From NCBI RefSeq assembly GCF_003287975.1, contig NZ_QMKQ01000009.1, forward strand, positions 1 through 64,000: a DNA stretch of 64,000 nucleotides, written 5' to 3'. A model generated the notes under the pieces. That model had not been told where the DNA came from and did not search any database. It saw only the letters and a program-made list of their open reading frames with translations. Below are positions 8,941 to 18,263 of this stretch, one piece after another. The position numbers were made by a program, and so were the translations under genes. The stretch's first letter is position 1. Every line of letters begins with the position of its first letter. Source of the stretch: Arthrobacter sp. AQ5-05 (GTDB lineage Bacteria > Actinomycetota > Actinomycetes > Actinomycetales > Micrococcaceae).

Positions 8941-9882
8941 CTACTTGTCGAACAGGGACGCGCAGCCCGGTGCGTGCGGGTCGTTGGTGCAGTTCTCCGC
9001 GACCAGGATCTTCTTGGTCCGCCACACGCTCATCGTGACCTGTTCGCTGGGCACGTTGGCGACGCCCGGGATCGGGGTCCAGGGGCCGCCCTCGGTCGAG
9101 TACTCCCCGCGGAACCGGGTGGTCAGGCCGACCCTGAAGTCGCCGGTGTCCTGGTAGACGTGGCTGGTGCTGGTGGGTTCGTCGAAGCCGCGCTCGGCCA
9201 CGGGGCCGCCGGGGAATGGGAATGTCCGCGAGGCTCCGTCGCCGTATGTCCACAGGTAGGAAACGGGGATCGCCCGCACCCGGACATCCTGGTCGAACAG
9301 CGTGATGTTGAAGTTCTGGAGTTCGGATTCGGCGTACATGTGGGCGTGTCCGTTGCGCAGCGAGAAGTTCTTGGGCTGGCTGACAATGCTCGAAGCAACA
9401 AGCGGCATTCGGCGGAATTGGTCGGGTGTCACCCTCGCAATGTCGTTTTCTGCTCCAGGAACCTCAAGGGTTGGTTCATTTGTGCAGTACTGCCGAGCTG
9501 AGACCCTCTTTCCTGCCCGCGGCCCATTCAGTGCCTTGATCACCCTGGTCAACGGATAACTTCCGTCCGGACATGGAGGGTCAGTGTTCGCGCTACAGGA
9601 TTTGATGAGGGTCATTGCCGGCGAGCACTCTTGGTAATAAGTGACTTCATATCGAATCTTTGGTCCGTTATTGATGGTCTGCGTGCGCCCGCGCTGTTCG
9701 TCGCCGTAGGTTTTCCCGCCGTTATCAAAATTGCAGCCCGGCGCTTTAGCAACAAATTCACGATCCTTCGTTCCAAACGATTCTTCAGGGCAGGCATACG
9801 CACTAGTCGCAGAAATGGAAATGTTGACGCTGGCCAAGATGATCGCCAGTAAACCGAATATCAAGAACTTTTTGGGTTTCAT
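8941..9882 (-). CDS. Secreted protein with a PKD-like domain
   Basis: The 313-residue protein has an N-terminal signal peptide (KPKKFLIFGLLAIILA followed by SATSAYA) and is Cys-containing. The C-terminal third has YLWTYGDGASRTF followed by STSHVYQDTGDFRVGLTT, the WxxGDG ... HxYxxxGxY pattern of PKD beta-sandwich domains. No catalytic motif is visible. It lies six bases downstream of a DUF6318 lipoprotein gene on the same strand, so the two are probably co-expressed. The local GC is lower toward the 5' end of this gene and in its partner than in the flanking genes. Confidence 0.75.
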   Translation of the reverse strand: MKPKKFLIFGLLAIILASVNISISATSAYACPEESFGTKDREFVAKAPGCNFDNGGKTYGDEQRGRTQTINNGPKIRYEVTYYQECSPAMTLIKSCSANTDPPCPDGSYPLTRVIKALNGPRAGKRVSARQYCTNEPTLEVPGAENDIARVTPDQFRRMPLVASSIVSQPKNFSLRNGHAHMYAESELQNFNITLFDQDVRVRAIPVSYLWTYGDGASRTFPFPGGPVAERGFDEPTSTSHVYQDTGDFRVGLTTRFRGEYSTEGGPWTPIPGVANVPSEQVTMSVWRTKKILVAENCTNDPHAPGCASLFDK

Positions 9883-9888
9883 GAAGAA

Positions 9889-10545
9889 TCACTTCGCATC
9901 GAGCCATTGAAGATCGACCACTTGCCAGCCCTTGTCATATTCAAGAACTAGCGTGCCAGCGTCGGGCTTCTTTGTTCCTGGCAGCTTCCCGTAGAAATCG
10001 CCATTCTTGCTGTAAACGAGAAGTTCTTCCTGCTCCATGCGGAAATTGGTGACAGCTGAGTTCTTGCTGTCGAGGACTGCCAACGTCACCGTTGCCTTGA
10101 TTTTTCCACCTACTGACCACGCACCGTTTTTGGCCAGTCCATCAGCTGGGTCGATAATTTTTCGAGCGCACAGGTCACAGGCCGGGAGGGTGATCTCTTT
10201 CAACGGACGCGTATTATTCGTGAAATACATGTATTCGAGAACGTCAAACCAGTGTTCGGTGAAGGAAATGATCCCCTCTTCCGTTCTTTCCTTAGCAGCA
10301 TCCGGCATCTTGGGTATCGGCCAGTTCTTAGCGGGGCCCTTGGAACTTCCCGGAACGGGTGTGGGGGTTGGCTTCGCAGTGGGGCTCGGTGATGCGGATG
10401 GTGGTGAGCTGGACGCAGTGGAAGCGGCCGTCGGAGACGCGCCGGTGGATTCGACAGGGTCGGCGCTTCCGTTGCAGCCTGCCGCAGTAAGCACGAGCAC
10501 GCCGGAGCAGAAGACAAGCATGACTTTCTTGAATTTCGCAAACAT
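9889..10545 (-). CDS. DUF6318-type lipoprotein
   Basis: The 218-residue protein has a lipoprotein signal ending LVLTAAGC, with Cys24 as the likely lipidated residue. A Ser/Thr/Pro-rich linker (about 30-75) would hold it away from the membrane. The globular part (about 80-218) contains MPDAAKERTEEGIISFTEHWFDVL... in pieces, the CDLC pair and LEYDKGWQVVDLQW, which I recall as the DUF6318 family of Micrococcaceae. Function is unknown. It is followed after six bases by the PKD-like secreted protein, so both may be part of one envelope module. Confidence 0.75.
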   Translation of the reverse strand: MFAKFKKVMLVFCSGVLVLTAAGCNGSADPVESTGASPTAASTASSSPPSASPSPTAKPTPTPVPGSSKGPAKNWPIPKMPDAAKERTEEGIISFTEHWFDVLEYMYFTNNTRPLKEITLPACDLCARKIIDPADGLAKNGAWSVGGKIKATVTLAVLDSKNSAVTNFRMEQEELLVYSKNGDFYGKLPGTKKPDAGTLVLEYDKGWQVVDLQWLDAK

Positions 10546-10691
10546 GCCAGCGGCCTACGATTCGGTTGGAGTCAATTAGCAGACATCCTAACCCCGTTGC
10601 CAAATGTTTGGGAGAGGTTTTCCACAGGCACTCCGTTCGGGTGCCCGTCTGGTGTACCCGGGCCAAGTTCCGGAACACGGCCCGGGACAAC

Positions 10692-11969
10692 TCAGGCGCC
10701 GGCCTGCTGAGGTGCATCCACCTGATCGAGCGGATGATCGATTTCGTCCCGATACATTCGCCCTGCAAGCCAAGCCAGGACACCGATCACCGGTGAAGCC
10801 ACACCCGCCACCACGAAGATGATCCACAGCGGCATGATTGCGCCCAGCGGGCCGGCAAGTGCCATCGACACCGGCATGAGAGCCAGCGAGACGAAGAAGT
10901 CCAACGAGGACACCCGCCCGAGCATGTGGGGCGGAACCCGGCGCTGCAACAGCGTTCCCCAGATGACCTGTCCGAGCCCTCCGGTGATTCCCACGACGAC
11001 CAGCAGCGCGGCCAGCTGCCATGGGGACCGGGTCAATCCGATGAACGCCAGTGGGATCGTGCCGAAGGCCCAGAACGCCATCATGAAGGTCAGGTAGCGC
11101 CGCGGCAGGGGAAGCGAAGCGGTGACCATCGAGCCCACCGCACTACCGATGCCGAAAGCCGCCAGCATGAAGCCGAAGGTCTTTGCGTTGCCGTTGAGCT
11201 GGTCCTCCACGACGAAGGGCAGCAGAACCTCGATCGGGCCAATGAAACTGAGCACGGCAACAACGGCAAACAACAGGGTCCACAGCAGCCACGGGGTGCC
11301 CAGCGTGTAGCTGACCGCCTCCCGCAGGTCGGCCAGGACGCTGGGGCGCTTCTCGTCGGGATCCAGGTGCGCGTCGTAGACGCGGTGGTGGCCGAGCAGG
11401 TTCAACACCACGAAGGCCACCAGGTGGCAGGCGGCAATCCCGACAATGGCCATCGAGGGCGCAAAGGAGGCGACGAGCACGCCGGCAATGGCCGGACCCG
11501 CAGCCTGCTGCAGTACCGGACGGAACATGCCCTCCATACCGTTTGCGGCCAACAGATCTTCGGCCGGCAGGATTCGGGGAAGCAGCGCCGAGTAAGCAGG
11601 GAAGAAGAATGCGGCGCCAGTGCCCTGGATGAAACCTGCCACGGCGAGGTGCCAGAGCTGGATGGAGCCGGTGAGTGCCAGGACCGCCACGGTGCTCATC
11701 ACCGTGAGCGAGACGGCCTCGACGGCAATGATGATCTTCCGGCAGCTGACCCGGTCGGCGGTGATGCCGCCAATGAGCACGAAGCCGAGCAGACCGAGCG
11801 AGGTTGCGGTGGCTACGACCGAAAGCTGGGCCGGGCCGCCACCCAGGTGCTTGACCTGGTAGACCATGGCCACGGCCCACATCCCATGGGCAAAGACGCT
11901 GATGGCCATGGCAATGAGCAGGATGCGGTAATCGCGGTGGGCGAAGGGTCGAAGCGCGCGCGGGGCCAT
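10692..11969 (-). CDS. MFS transporter (MFS_3-like exporter)
   Basis: The protein has about 12 membrane helices and starts near MAPRALRPFAHRDYRILL, the usual opening of MFS_3 transporters (enterobactin- or macrolide-efflux-like). The loop between helices 2 and 3 has GGITADRVSCRKIIIAVE, the MFS motif A region. I chose the ATG at 11969 because AGGA lies about 10 bases upstream; a GTG at 12008 would add 13 residues. It is divergent from the thioesterase gene. The substrate is unknown, but efflux is more likely than uptake for this subgroup. Confidence 0.82.
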   Translation of the reverse strand: MAPRALRPFAHRDYRILLIAMAISVFAHGMWAVAMVYQVKHLGGGPAQLSVVATATSLGLLGFVLIGGITADRVSCRKIIIAVEAVSLTVMSTVAVLALTGSIQLWHLAVAGFIQGTGAAFFFPAYSALLPRILPAEDLLAANGMEGMFRPVLQQAAGPAIAGVLVASFAPSMAIVGIAACHLVAFVVLNLLGHHRVYDAHLDPDEKRPSVLADLREAVSYTLGTPWLLWTLLFAVVAVLSFIGPIEVLLPFVVEDQLNGNAKTFGFMLAAFGIGSAVGSMVTASLPLPRRYLTFMMAFWAFGTIPLAFIGLTRSPWQLAALLVVVGITGGLGQVIWGTLLQRRVPPHMLGRVSSLDFFVSLALMPVSMALAGPLGAIMPLWIIFVVAGVASPVIGVLAWLAGRMYRDEIDHPLDQVDAPQQAGA

Positions 11970-12095
11970 GGTGGGGGTCCTGAAAATGGATGCGATGTCC
12001 GGAAGCACGGTGGTGTCCGGGTTCCATCTTGAATCAACTCATTGATATAAGTCAATCACTAGCGCGCCACAAAACGGGCGACAGGTAAGTTACCC

Positions 12096-12662
12096 ATGAG
12101 TAGGATGGGGTTCATGCATGCTCTCTTTCGCCTCCTGATCCTGCTCGCCACTGCCGGCAGACGCCCCAAGCTGTCCATGTTCGATACCTCTTCGGTTCCG
12201 ATGCGGGCGCTGCTCACCGACATCGACGTGGCCGGACACATCAACAACGGCATGTACTTCTCGCTCTTCGACCTCGGGCGGTTCGATCTCATGGTCCGCG
12301 CCGGGGTGTGGAACGTGATGAAGAAGAACAAGTGGACCCCGGTGGTGCAGGCCGAGACGATCACCTTCCGCAAGTCCGTCGTCTTCAACCAGAGGTTCAC
12401 CCAGGAGACCCGCATCCTGGGCATGGACGACAAATGCATCTACTTCGAGCAGCGGATGGTTGCGGACGGCGAGATCTACGTGCACGCAACGATGGCCACC
12501 CGGTTGCTCTCCAAAAAGGGCCCGGTGTCCAACGAGGCGATCCTTGCCGCGATGGGGCTCGGGGTTCCGGCGGACCTGGTGCTGCCGGACTGGGTGGCGC
12601 GCTGGCGCGAGGACACCGCATTGCCCGGCGCCCGAAGGCCCGCGCCGCACCTCTGGGGCTAG
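12096..12662 (+). CDS. Thioesterase-like protein, 4HBT_2 hotdog fold
   Basis: The 188-residue protein carries TDIDVAGHINNGMYFSLFDLGR, the hotdog-fold active-site region of 4HBT_2 thioesterases, where the Asp/His/Asn cluster contacts the acyl-CoA thioester. A hydrophobic N-terminus (ALFRLLILLA) precedes the domain, as in THEM6-like members, and may bind membrane. A second ATG at 12114 is also possible. The gene ends on a CTAG shared with the convergent regulator gene. The probable reaction is acyl-CoA hydrolysis with unknown chain specificity. Confidence 0.78.
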   Translation: MSRMGFMHALFRLLILLATAGRRPKLSMFDTSSVPMRALLTDIDVAGHINNGMYFSLFDLGRFDLMVRAGVWNVMKKNKWTPVVQAETITFRKSVVFNQRFTQETRILGMDDKCIYFEQRMVADGEIYVHATMATRLLSKKGPVSNEAILAAMGLGVPADLVLPDWVARWREDTALPGARRPAPHLWG

Positions 12663-13393
12663 TCGACCGAGGCGTTGAAATCCGCGAGCTGGCCGCGGAT
12701 CCCGTCGAAGTGGCAGGCGAGCAGTGAGCTGGCCAGCGGCTTGTCGCCGGATTTCACTGCCTCGAACAGTTCGCGATGCGAATGCGCGGTTTCGGCAAGG
12801 TGCGCGCGGGTGCTGTCCTTGGCGTCGATGCTCTGGTGGATGGTGCGGTACACATCCCAAAAGACGCCCAGGAGGTTGCTCAGCAGTTGGTTGTTCAGCG
12901 GCTCGAACAGGATCCGGTGGAAATTCCTGTCGGCATCGACGAAGCTGTGTCCGTCGGCGGCGAGCTGCTCCATGTCCACCACGATGGATTCAAGTTCGGC
13001 CAGGTGCTGCTCGGTGATCGCCGACATTGCCGTTCCCACCAGCCCGGCCTCGAGCGCCTGGCGCACGTCAACGAGCTCGTTGGCCTCGTGCCCCTTGTGG
13101 CGCAGCGACATCTGCCCGCGGAAGGTCAGCGAGTCGGACAGCGCCACGAGGTTCTCCTCGGCCACGAACATGCCGAAGCCGTGGCGGATTTCCACCACGC
13201 CCAGGGCCTGCAGGACCTTGATGGCCTCGCGCAGGGTGTTGCGCCCCACGCCCAGCTCCGCCATGAGCTCCTGCTCGGTGGGCATGGCGTCGCCCGGCAG
13301 CAGGCCGCGGTCAAGGATCAGGTCGGTGATGTCGGAGGTGAGCGCACGCAGCCTGGCGTGGGCATCGAGACGAGGTGGTCGCGAGACGGTCAT
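12659..13393 (-). CDS. FadR-type GntR regulator of the sialic acid locus
   Basis: The 244-residue protein has an N-terminal winged helix (about 10-78) with MAELGVGRNTLREAIKVLQA and the wing GVVEIRHGFGMFV. The C-terminal FCD domain (about 100-235) has the metal or ligand His/Asp set in DADRNFHRILF and ETAHSHRELFEAV. It is divergent from the sialic acid transport operon, with 177 bp between. A perfect 12-bp palindrome near the predicted transcription start of that operon is the likely operator. NanR-type control by sialic acid or N-acetylmannosamine is inference. Confidence 0.85.
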   Translation of the reverse strand: MTVSRPPRLDAHARLRALTSDITDLILDRGLLPGDAMPTEQELMAELGVGRNTLREAIKVLQALGVVEIRHGFGMFVAEENLVALSDSLTFRGQMSLRHKGHEANELVDVRQALEAGLVGTAMSAITEQHLAELESIVVDMEQLAADGHSFVDADRNFHRILFEPLNNQLLSNLLGVFWDVYRTIHQSIDAKDSTRAHLAETAHSHRELFEAVKSGDKPLASSLLACHFDGIRGQLADFNASVD

Positions 13394-13475
13394 GAGCGGC
13401 TGATGCCCCTTTCGGTTATGCGGCGAAACTTCTCCGCTGAATCAATGGTGATGCATGGTTTCCACTGTGACGCGG

Positions 13476-13530
13476 TTGACGTTTGGTGGTGATGACGCTT
13501 ACAGTCTATCTCACAGCATAGGACGTCCTA
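13476..13530 (+). promoter_or_regulatory. Promoter and palindromic operator of the sialic acid operon
   Basis: TTGACG (13476-13481) and TACAGT (13500-13505) are separated by 18 bp and form a good sigma-70-like promoter. The perfect palindrome TAGGACGTCCTA (13519-13530) starts about 14 bp after the -10, over the expected transcription start or early leader. This is the position for a repressor that blocks promoter clearance, and the adjacent FadR-type regulator is the obvious candidate. Confidence 0.6.
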
Positions 13531-13570
13531 CGTCCGACTTTCCCCGTCTTGGAAATGAAAGAGATTAGAT

Positions 13571-15184
13571 ATGACCATCAAGGATTTGGCCAGCAAGCCC
13601 CGTGGCCGTCGTGAATTTCTCAAGATGACCGGCATGCTTGGTGCAGCCGCTGCCTTCTCGGCAACGGTTGCAGCCTGCTCGAGCACGGGAACCGCAACCG
13701 GCGGCAGCGCTGCCGCCACCGGTGCCGCCACCCACCTGGAAGCCGGCATCTCCTACGCCCTGTCCACCGGTTTCGACCCGATGACTTCCTCCGGCGCCAC
13801 TCCGTTCGCTGCCAACATGCACATCTTCGAGGGCCTGGTCGACCTGCACCCGGCAACCCGCGAACCGTACCTGGCACTGGCCGCAGCCGACCCGAAGCAG
13901 CTGACCGACACCAGCTGGGAAGTCAAGCTTCGCTCCGGCGCAAAGTTCCACAACGGCGACCCGGTCACCGTCGAGGACATCGTCTACTCCTTCGATCGAG
14001 TCACCGACACCAAGAACGCCTCGCTGTTCGCGCAGTTCGTGCCGTTCATCAAGTCGGTCAAGGCCAAGGGCGAAGACACCGTCGTGTTCACCCTGAACTA
14101 CGCCTTCCCGCTCTTCGCCACCCGCATCTCCGTGGTCAAGGTCGTCCCGAAGAAGCTCGCCTCCGCAGACCAGGCGGCATTCGACGCAGCCCCGGTCGGC
14201 ACCGGCCCGTACAAGCTGGTCTCGGCCACCAAGGACGACAAAATCGTCTTCGAGAAGTTCGCCGACTACAACGGCGCCTATGCGGCCAAGGCAGACACCA
14301 TGACCTGGTACCTGCTCTCGGATGCCGCCGCCCGCGTCACCGCCGCCGAGTCCGGCCGCGTCGCGGCCATCGAGGACGTCCCGTACCTGGACGTCGACCG
14401 CCTGAAGTCCAAGATGAACGTCGAATCGGTGCAGTCCTTCGGCCTGCTCTTCCTGATGTTCAACTGCGAGTCCGGCCCGTTCGCCGACAAGCGCGTGCGC
14501 CAGGCCTTCCACTACGCCACCGACACCCAGACGGTCATCGACCGCGCACTGCTGGGCAACGCCAAGCCGGCCACCTCCTACGTGCAGGAAACCCACCCGC
14601 AGTACGTCAAGGCCGCAAACGTCTACGGCTACGACGCCGCCAAGGCCGAGGCCCTGCTCAAGGAAGCCGGCGTCACCAACCTCGAGATCGAGTTGCTGAC
14701 CACCGACACCTCCTGGGTCAAGGACATTGCCCCGCTGCTGCTCGAATCTTGGAACAAGCTCCCGGGCGTCAAAGTCACCATGCAGAACCTGCAGTCCGGT
14801 GCCCTGTACACCGACCACGTCGACACCGGGAAGTTCACCATCGTGGCCGCCCCGGGCGACCCGTCGGTCTTCGGCAACGACCTGGACCTGCTGCTGAGCT
14901 GGTTCTACCGCGGCGACGTCTGGCCGACCAACCGCTTCCGCTGGTCCAAGTCCGCCGAGTACAAGGCACTGCAGGGCATGCTCGATGCGGCAGTGAAGTC
15001 CAAGGACGAAGCCGGTGCCACCAAGGCCTGGACCGAAGCCATCAACCTGCTCTCCGACCAGGTCCCGCTGTACCCGGTGCTGCACCGCCAGCTGCCGACC
15101 GCCTGGGACGAGAAGAAGCTCGAGGGCTTCAAGCCGCTTCCGACCACCGGCATTTCCTTCGTCGGCGTGGCCCCCAAGGCCTAG
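13571..15184 (+). CDS. ABC importer substrate-binding lipoprotein, dipeptide family (probable sialic acid)
   Basis: The 537-residue protein is a family 5 solute-binding protein. Its signal has a twin-arginine-like GRREFLKM followed by a lipobox VAAC, with Cys36 lipidated. The body has [15 protein letters not shown] and FEGLVDLHP and the usual bilobal layout. Family 5 proteins mostly bind peptides, nickel or oligosaccharides. Corynebacterium glutamicum uses a dipeptide-type ABC system for sialic acid, and the downstream lyase, kinase and epimerase genes make that the best guess here. Solute specificity is inferred from context only. Confidence 0.85.
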   Translation: MTIKDLASKPRGRREFLKMTGMLGAAAAFSATVAACSSTGTATGGSAAATGAATHLEAGISYALSTGFDPMTSSGATPFAANMHIFEGLVDLHPATREPYLALAAADPKQLTDTSWEVKLRSGAKFHNGDPVTVEDIVYSFDRVTDTKNASLFAQFVPFIKSVKAKGEDTVVFTLNYAFPLFATRISVVKVVPKKLASADQAAFDAAPVGTGPYKLVSATKDDKIVFEKFADYNGAYAAKADTMTWYLLSDAAARVTAAESGRVAAIEDVPYLDVDRLKSKMNVESVQSFGLLFLMFNCESGPFADKRVRQAFHYATDTQTVIDRALLGNAKPATSYVQETHPQYVKAANVYGYDAAKAEALLKEAGVTNLEIELLTTDTSWVKDIAPLLLESWNKLPGVKVTMQNLQSGALYTDHVDTGKFTIVAAPGDPSVFGNDLDLLLSWFYRGDVWPTNRFRWSKSAEYKALQGMLDAAVKSKDEAGATKAWTEAINLLSDQVPLYPVLHRQLPTAWDEKKLEGFKPLPTTGISFVGVAPKA

Positions 15185-15198
15185 TCCTCGAACATTCC

Positions 15199-15236
15199 GG
15201 TTGCGCCGCCGATTCTCCCAAGTCGGCGGCGCAACC
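15199..15236 (+). terminator. Strong hairpin after the binding-protein gene
   Basis: A perfect 14-bp stem pairs GGTTGCGCCGCCGA (15199-15212) with TCGGCGGCGCAACC (15223-15236) around a 10-base loop. No T run follows. It lies in the 108-bp gap between the binding-protein and permease genes. It could partly terminate transcription or protect the upstream mRNA, making more binding protein than membrane components, as is common in ABC importers. Confidence 0.7.
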
Positions 15237-15292
15237 GCCACCCTTCTGCAACACCCCTTGCCAACTCATTGCCTACCCATCGGAGTTCTTGC

Positions 15293-16249
15293 GTGGGAAC
15301 CCTCCTACGGCTGCTGCTACGCCGCCTCGCCGCCCTGCCCCTGATGATCCTGGGAGTCACCTTCCTGGTCTTCATCATCCTTAAACTTGCACCCGGTGAC
15401 GAGGCCACCTCCGCCCTGGGCGAAGGCGCCACCGCGGCGGCCAAGGACGCCTACCGCGCCGAACGCGGGCTCAACGACCCGCTGGTCATCCAGTACGTCT
15501 CCTTCCTGGGCCGGCTGATCCGCCTGGACTTCGGCACCACCACCCCGCCGGCCCGCCCGGTCGGCGAAATGATCGCCAACGCGTTCCCGCTGACCCTGCA
15601 GCTGACCTTCTTCGGCGTGCTGATCGCCGTGGTGATCTCCCTGGTCTTCGGCGTGCTCGGCGCCCTCTACCGCGACCGCTGGCCGGACCAGCTGGTCCGC
15701 ATCTTCTCCATTGCCGCGATCGCAACCCCGTCCTTCTGGCTGGGCATCTTGCTGATCCAGTGGCTCGCCCTGGGCGCCAACCCGCTCTTCCCCTCCGGCG
15801 GTGCGGCCGCCGCTGGCACCGGGCTCGGCGGCTGGCTCGCCCACATGACCCTTCCCGCACTCGCGCTGGCCATCCCGGTCTCCGCCTCGCTGATCCGCGT
15901 GGTGCGCACCTCGATGGTCGAGGAACTCGACAAGGACTACGTCCGCACCGCCATCGGCAACGGCGTGCCGCGCGGCGAGGTGCTGACCCGCAACGTGCTG
16001 CGCAACGCGCTGGTCACCCCGGTCACCGTGCTGGGCCTGCGCATCGGGTACCTGCTGGGCGGTGCCGTGGTGATCGAGATGATCTTCTCGCTGCCCGGCA
16101 TGGGCCAGCTGATCATGAACGGCATCACCAACTCCGACGTGAACCTGGTCCAGGGCGTGGTGCTGGCCATCGCGGTCACCTTCGTGCTGGTCAACATCGC
16201 CGTGGACCTGCTCTACCTGCTCATCAACCCGCGCATCAGGACGGTGTAA
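15293..16249 (+). CDS. ABC importer permease, DppB type
   Basis: The 318-residue permease is read from GTG 15293, which has GGAG seven bases upstream. It opens RLLLRRLAALPLMILGVTFLVF, the first helix of DppB/OppB permeases, and has six predicted helices. The EAA-like coupling loop is near residues 215-235 (MVEELDKDYVRTAIGNGVPR). It forms the membrane pore together with the permease half of the next protein. The stop is 5 bp before the next start, so translation is nearly continuous. Confidence 0.9.
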   Translation: MGTLLRLLLRRLAALPLMILGVTFLVFIILKLAPGDEATSALGEGATAAAKDAYRAERGLNDPLVIQYVSFLGRLIRLDFGTTTPPARPVGEMIANAFPLTLQLTFFGVLIAVVISLVFGVLGALYRDRWPDQLVRIFSIAAIATPSFWLGILLIQWLALGANPLFPSGGAAAAGTGLGGWLAHMTLPALALAIPVSASLIRVVRTSMVEELDKDYVRTAIGNGVPRGEVLTRNVLRNALVTPVTVLGLRIGYLLGGAVVIEMIFSLPGMGQLIMNGITNSDVNLVQGVVLAIAVTFVLVNIAVDLLYLLINPRIRTV

Positions 16250-16253
16250 CTTC

Positions 16254-18263
16254 ATGGCTCCCCTCGCCCCACGCAACGGACTTGTTTCCCGCCTGAGTGC
16301 CGGCGGCACGCGCTTCACCGCGCTGCCGCTGGGCTCCAAGATCTCCCTGGCCTTCCTGGTGCTGATCGCCCTCGCGGCACTCTTCGCCCCGTTGCTGGCC
16401 CCGCAAGACCCGCTGGCATCCGGCATCCCCGCCCAGGGCCCCAGCGCCGAGAACCCCTTCGGCACCGACCGGCTGGGCCGCGACATCCTCTCGCGCCTGC
16501 TCTTCGGTGCGCAGGCCTCGCTGCTGGTCGGCCTGGGCTCGGTTGCCCTGGCCCTTCTCATGGGCGGGTTGCTCGGCGCGCTTGCAGCCACCAGCGCCAA
16601 GTGGGCCAACGAGACCATCATGCGCATCATGGACATGCTCATGGCCTTCCCGGGCATTGCGCTGGCCGCGGCGCTGCTGGCCTCGCTGGGCAACTCGTTG
16701 CCGGTGATCATCCTGTCGATCGCGATCATCTACACCCCGCAGATCGCCCGCGTGGTCCGCGCCAACGTGCTGGCCCAATGGGGCGAGGACTACGTGCGTG
16801 CCGAGCGTGTCATCGGAGCCGGGCGCTTCTACATCCTGGGCACCCACGTGCTGCGCAACTGCGCGGCCCCGGTGCTGGTGTTCGCCACCATCATGGTCGC
16901 CGACGCGATCATCCTCGAGGCCTCGCTTTCCTTCCTGGGCGCAGGCATCCAGGACCCGGCCCCGTCCTGGGGCAATGTGATCTCCTACGGCCGCACCCTG
17001 GTGCTCAACGGCGCCTGGTGGGCCACCACCTTCGCCGGCGTGACCATCCTGCTCACGGTGCTGGCGCTGAACATCCTGGCCGAGGGCATGACCGATGCGC
17101 TGGTGAACCCCAAGTCCACCAGGAAGGCCGCCTCCACCGCGGAGACCGCGGCGGCCAAGGCAGCCAAGCCGGCCGTCGACACCGCCGCCCTGGCCCGCCT
17201 GCGTTCCGAGCTCGAGCTGCTTGCGGCCACCGAGGCCAAGCGCACCGACCGCCTGGTGCTCGATTCCTCGAACGGGGAACCGAAGACCATCCTGGAGGTT
17301 GCGAACCTCTCGATCCGCTTCCCGGCCCGCTTCGGCGAAACCAGGATCGTGGACAACGTCTCCTTCACCGTCCGCGAGGGCGAGACCATGGCGCTGGTCG
17401 GGGAATCCGGCTGCGGCAAGTCCATCACCTCGCTGGCCATCATGGGCCTGCTGCCGGACACCGCGCTCGTCACCGGTTCGATCAAGTTCAACGGCAAGGA
17501 ACTGCTGCCGGTCGGTCCCGACGGAAACCACCTCGCCGGGGACGACAAGGTCTACAAGGGCCTGCGCGGCGAACAGATCGCGATGGTCTACCAGGACGCG
17601 CTGTCCTCGCTGAACCCCTCGATGCTCGTGGGCGACCAGCTGCGGCAGCTGACCCGCCGCGGCGGGCGCACCAGCCCGGAGGAACTGCTGCGACTGGTCA
17701 AGCTCGACCCGGTGCGCACGCTGCGCTCCTACCCGCACGAGCTTTCCGGCGGGCAGCGCCAGCGCGTGCTCATCGCCATGGCGCTGTCCCGCAAGCCCAA
17801 GCTCGTGGTCTGCGACGAACCGACCACCGCACTGGATGTCACGGTCCAGAAGCAGGTCGTTGACCTGCTCAACGAGCTGCGCGAATCGCTGGGCTTCGCG
17901 ATGGTCTTCGTCAGCCACGACCTGGCCCTGGTCGCCTCGCTGGCGCACCGCGTGACGGTGATGTACGCCGGCCAGGTCGTCGAATCCGGCCCGGTCCCCG
18001 CGGTGCTCGCCGCCCCGGCGCACGAATACACCCAGGGCCTGCTCGGCGCGGTGCTCTCGATCGAGTCCGGAGCCACGCGCCTGCACCAGATCCCCGGCAC
18101 GGTTCCCTCCCCGTACTCGTTCGCGGCGGGCGACAGGTTCGCCGAACGCTCCCAGCGGGCCGAGGCGGATCCGGACCGTCCCACCGACTTCGTGTCGGCC
18201 GGGGAACACCCGGAACACTTCTGGGCCAGCCACGAACCAGTTTCCCTAGGAGAGTCGCGATGA
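16254..18263 (+). CDS. ABC importer fused permease (DppC) and ATPase (DppD)
   Basis: This 669-residue protein joins two subunits that are usually separate. Residues 1 to about 285 are a DppC-type permease with six helices and the EDYVRAERVIGAGR coupling loop. An Ala/Lys-rich linker (about 285-340) leads to a DppD-type ATPase with Walker A GESGCGKS (about 383-390), signature ELSGGQRQRV (about 497) and Walker B LVVCDEPTTALD. The oligopeptide-specific C-terminal tail is present. The same kind of fusion is known in actinobacterial transporters, including, as I recall, the C. glutamicum sialic acid system. The gene overlaps the second ATPase gene by 4 bp. Confidence 0.9.
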   Translation: MAPLAPRNGLVSRLSAGGTRFTALPLGSKISLAFLVLIALAALFAPLLAPQDPLASGIPAQGPSAENPFGTDRLGRDILSRLLFGAQASLLVGLGSVALALLMGGLLGALAATSAKWANETIMRIMDMLMAFPGIALAAALLASLGNSLPVIILSIAIIYTPQIARVVRANVLAQWGEDYVRAERVIGAGRFYILGTHVLRNCAAPVLVFATIMVADAIILEASLSFLGAGIQDPAPSWGNVISYGRTLVLNGAWWATTFAGVTILLTVLALNILAEGMTDALVNPKSTRKAASTAETAAAKAAKPAVDTAALARLRSELELLAATEAKRTDRLVLDSSNGEPKTILEVANLSIRFPARFGETRIVDNVSFTVREGETMALVGESGCGKSITSLAIMGLLPDTALVTGSIKFNGKELLPVGPDGNHLAGDDKVYKGLRGEQIAMVYQDALSSLNPSMLVGDQLRQLTRRGGRTSPEELLRLVKLDPVRTLRSYPHELSGGQRQRVLIAMALSRKPKLVVCDEPTTALDVTVQKQVVDLLNELRESLGFAMVFVSHDLALVASLAHRVTVMYAGQVVESGPVPAVLAAPAHEYTQGLLGAVLSIESGATRLHQIPGTVPSPYSFAAGDRFAERSQRAEADPDRPTDFVSAGEHPEHFWASHEPVSLGESR

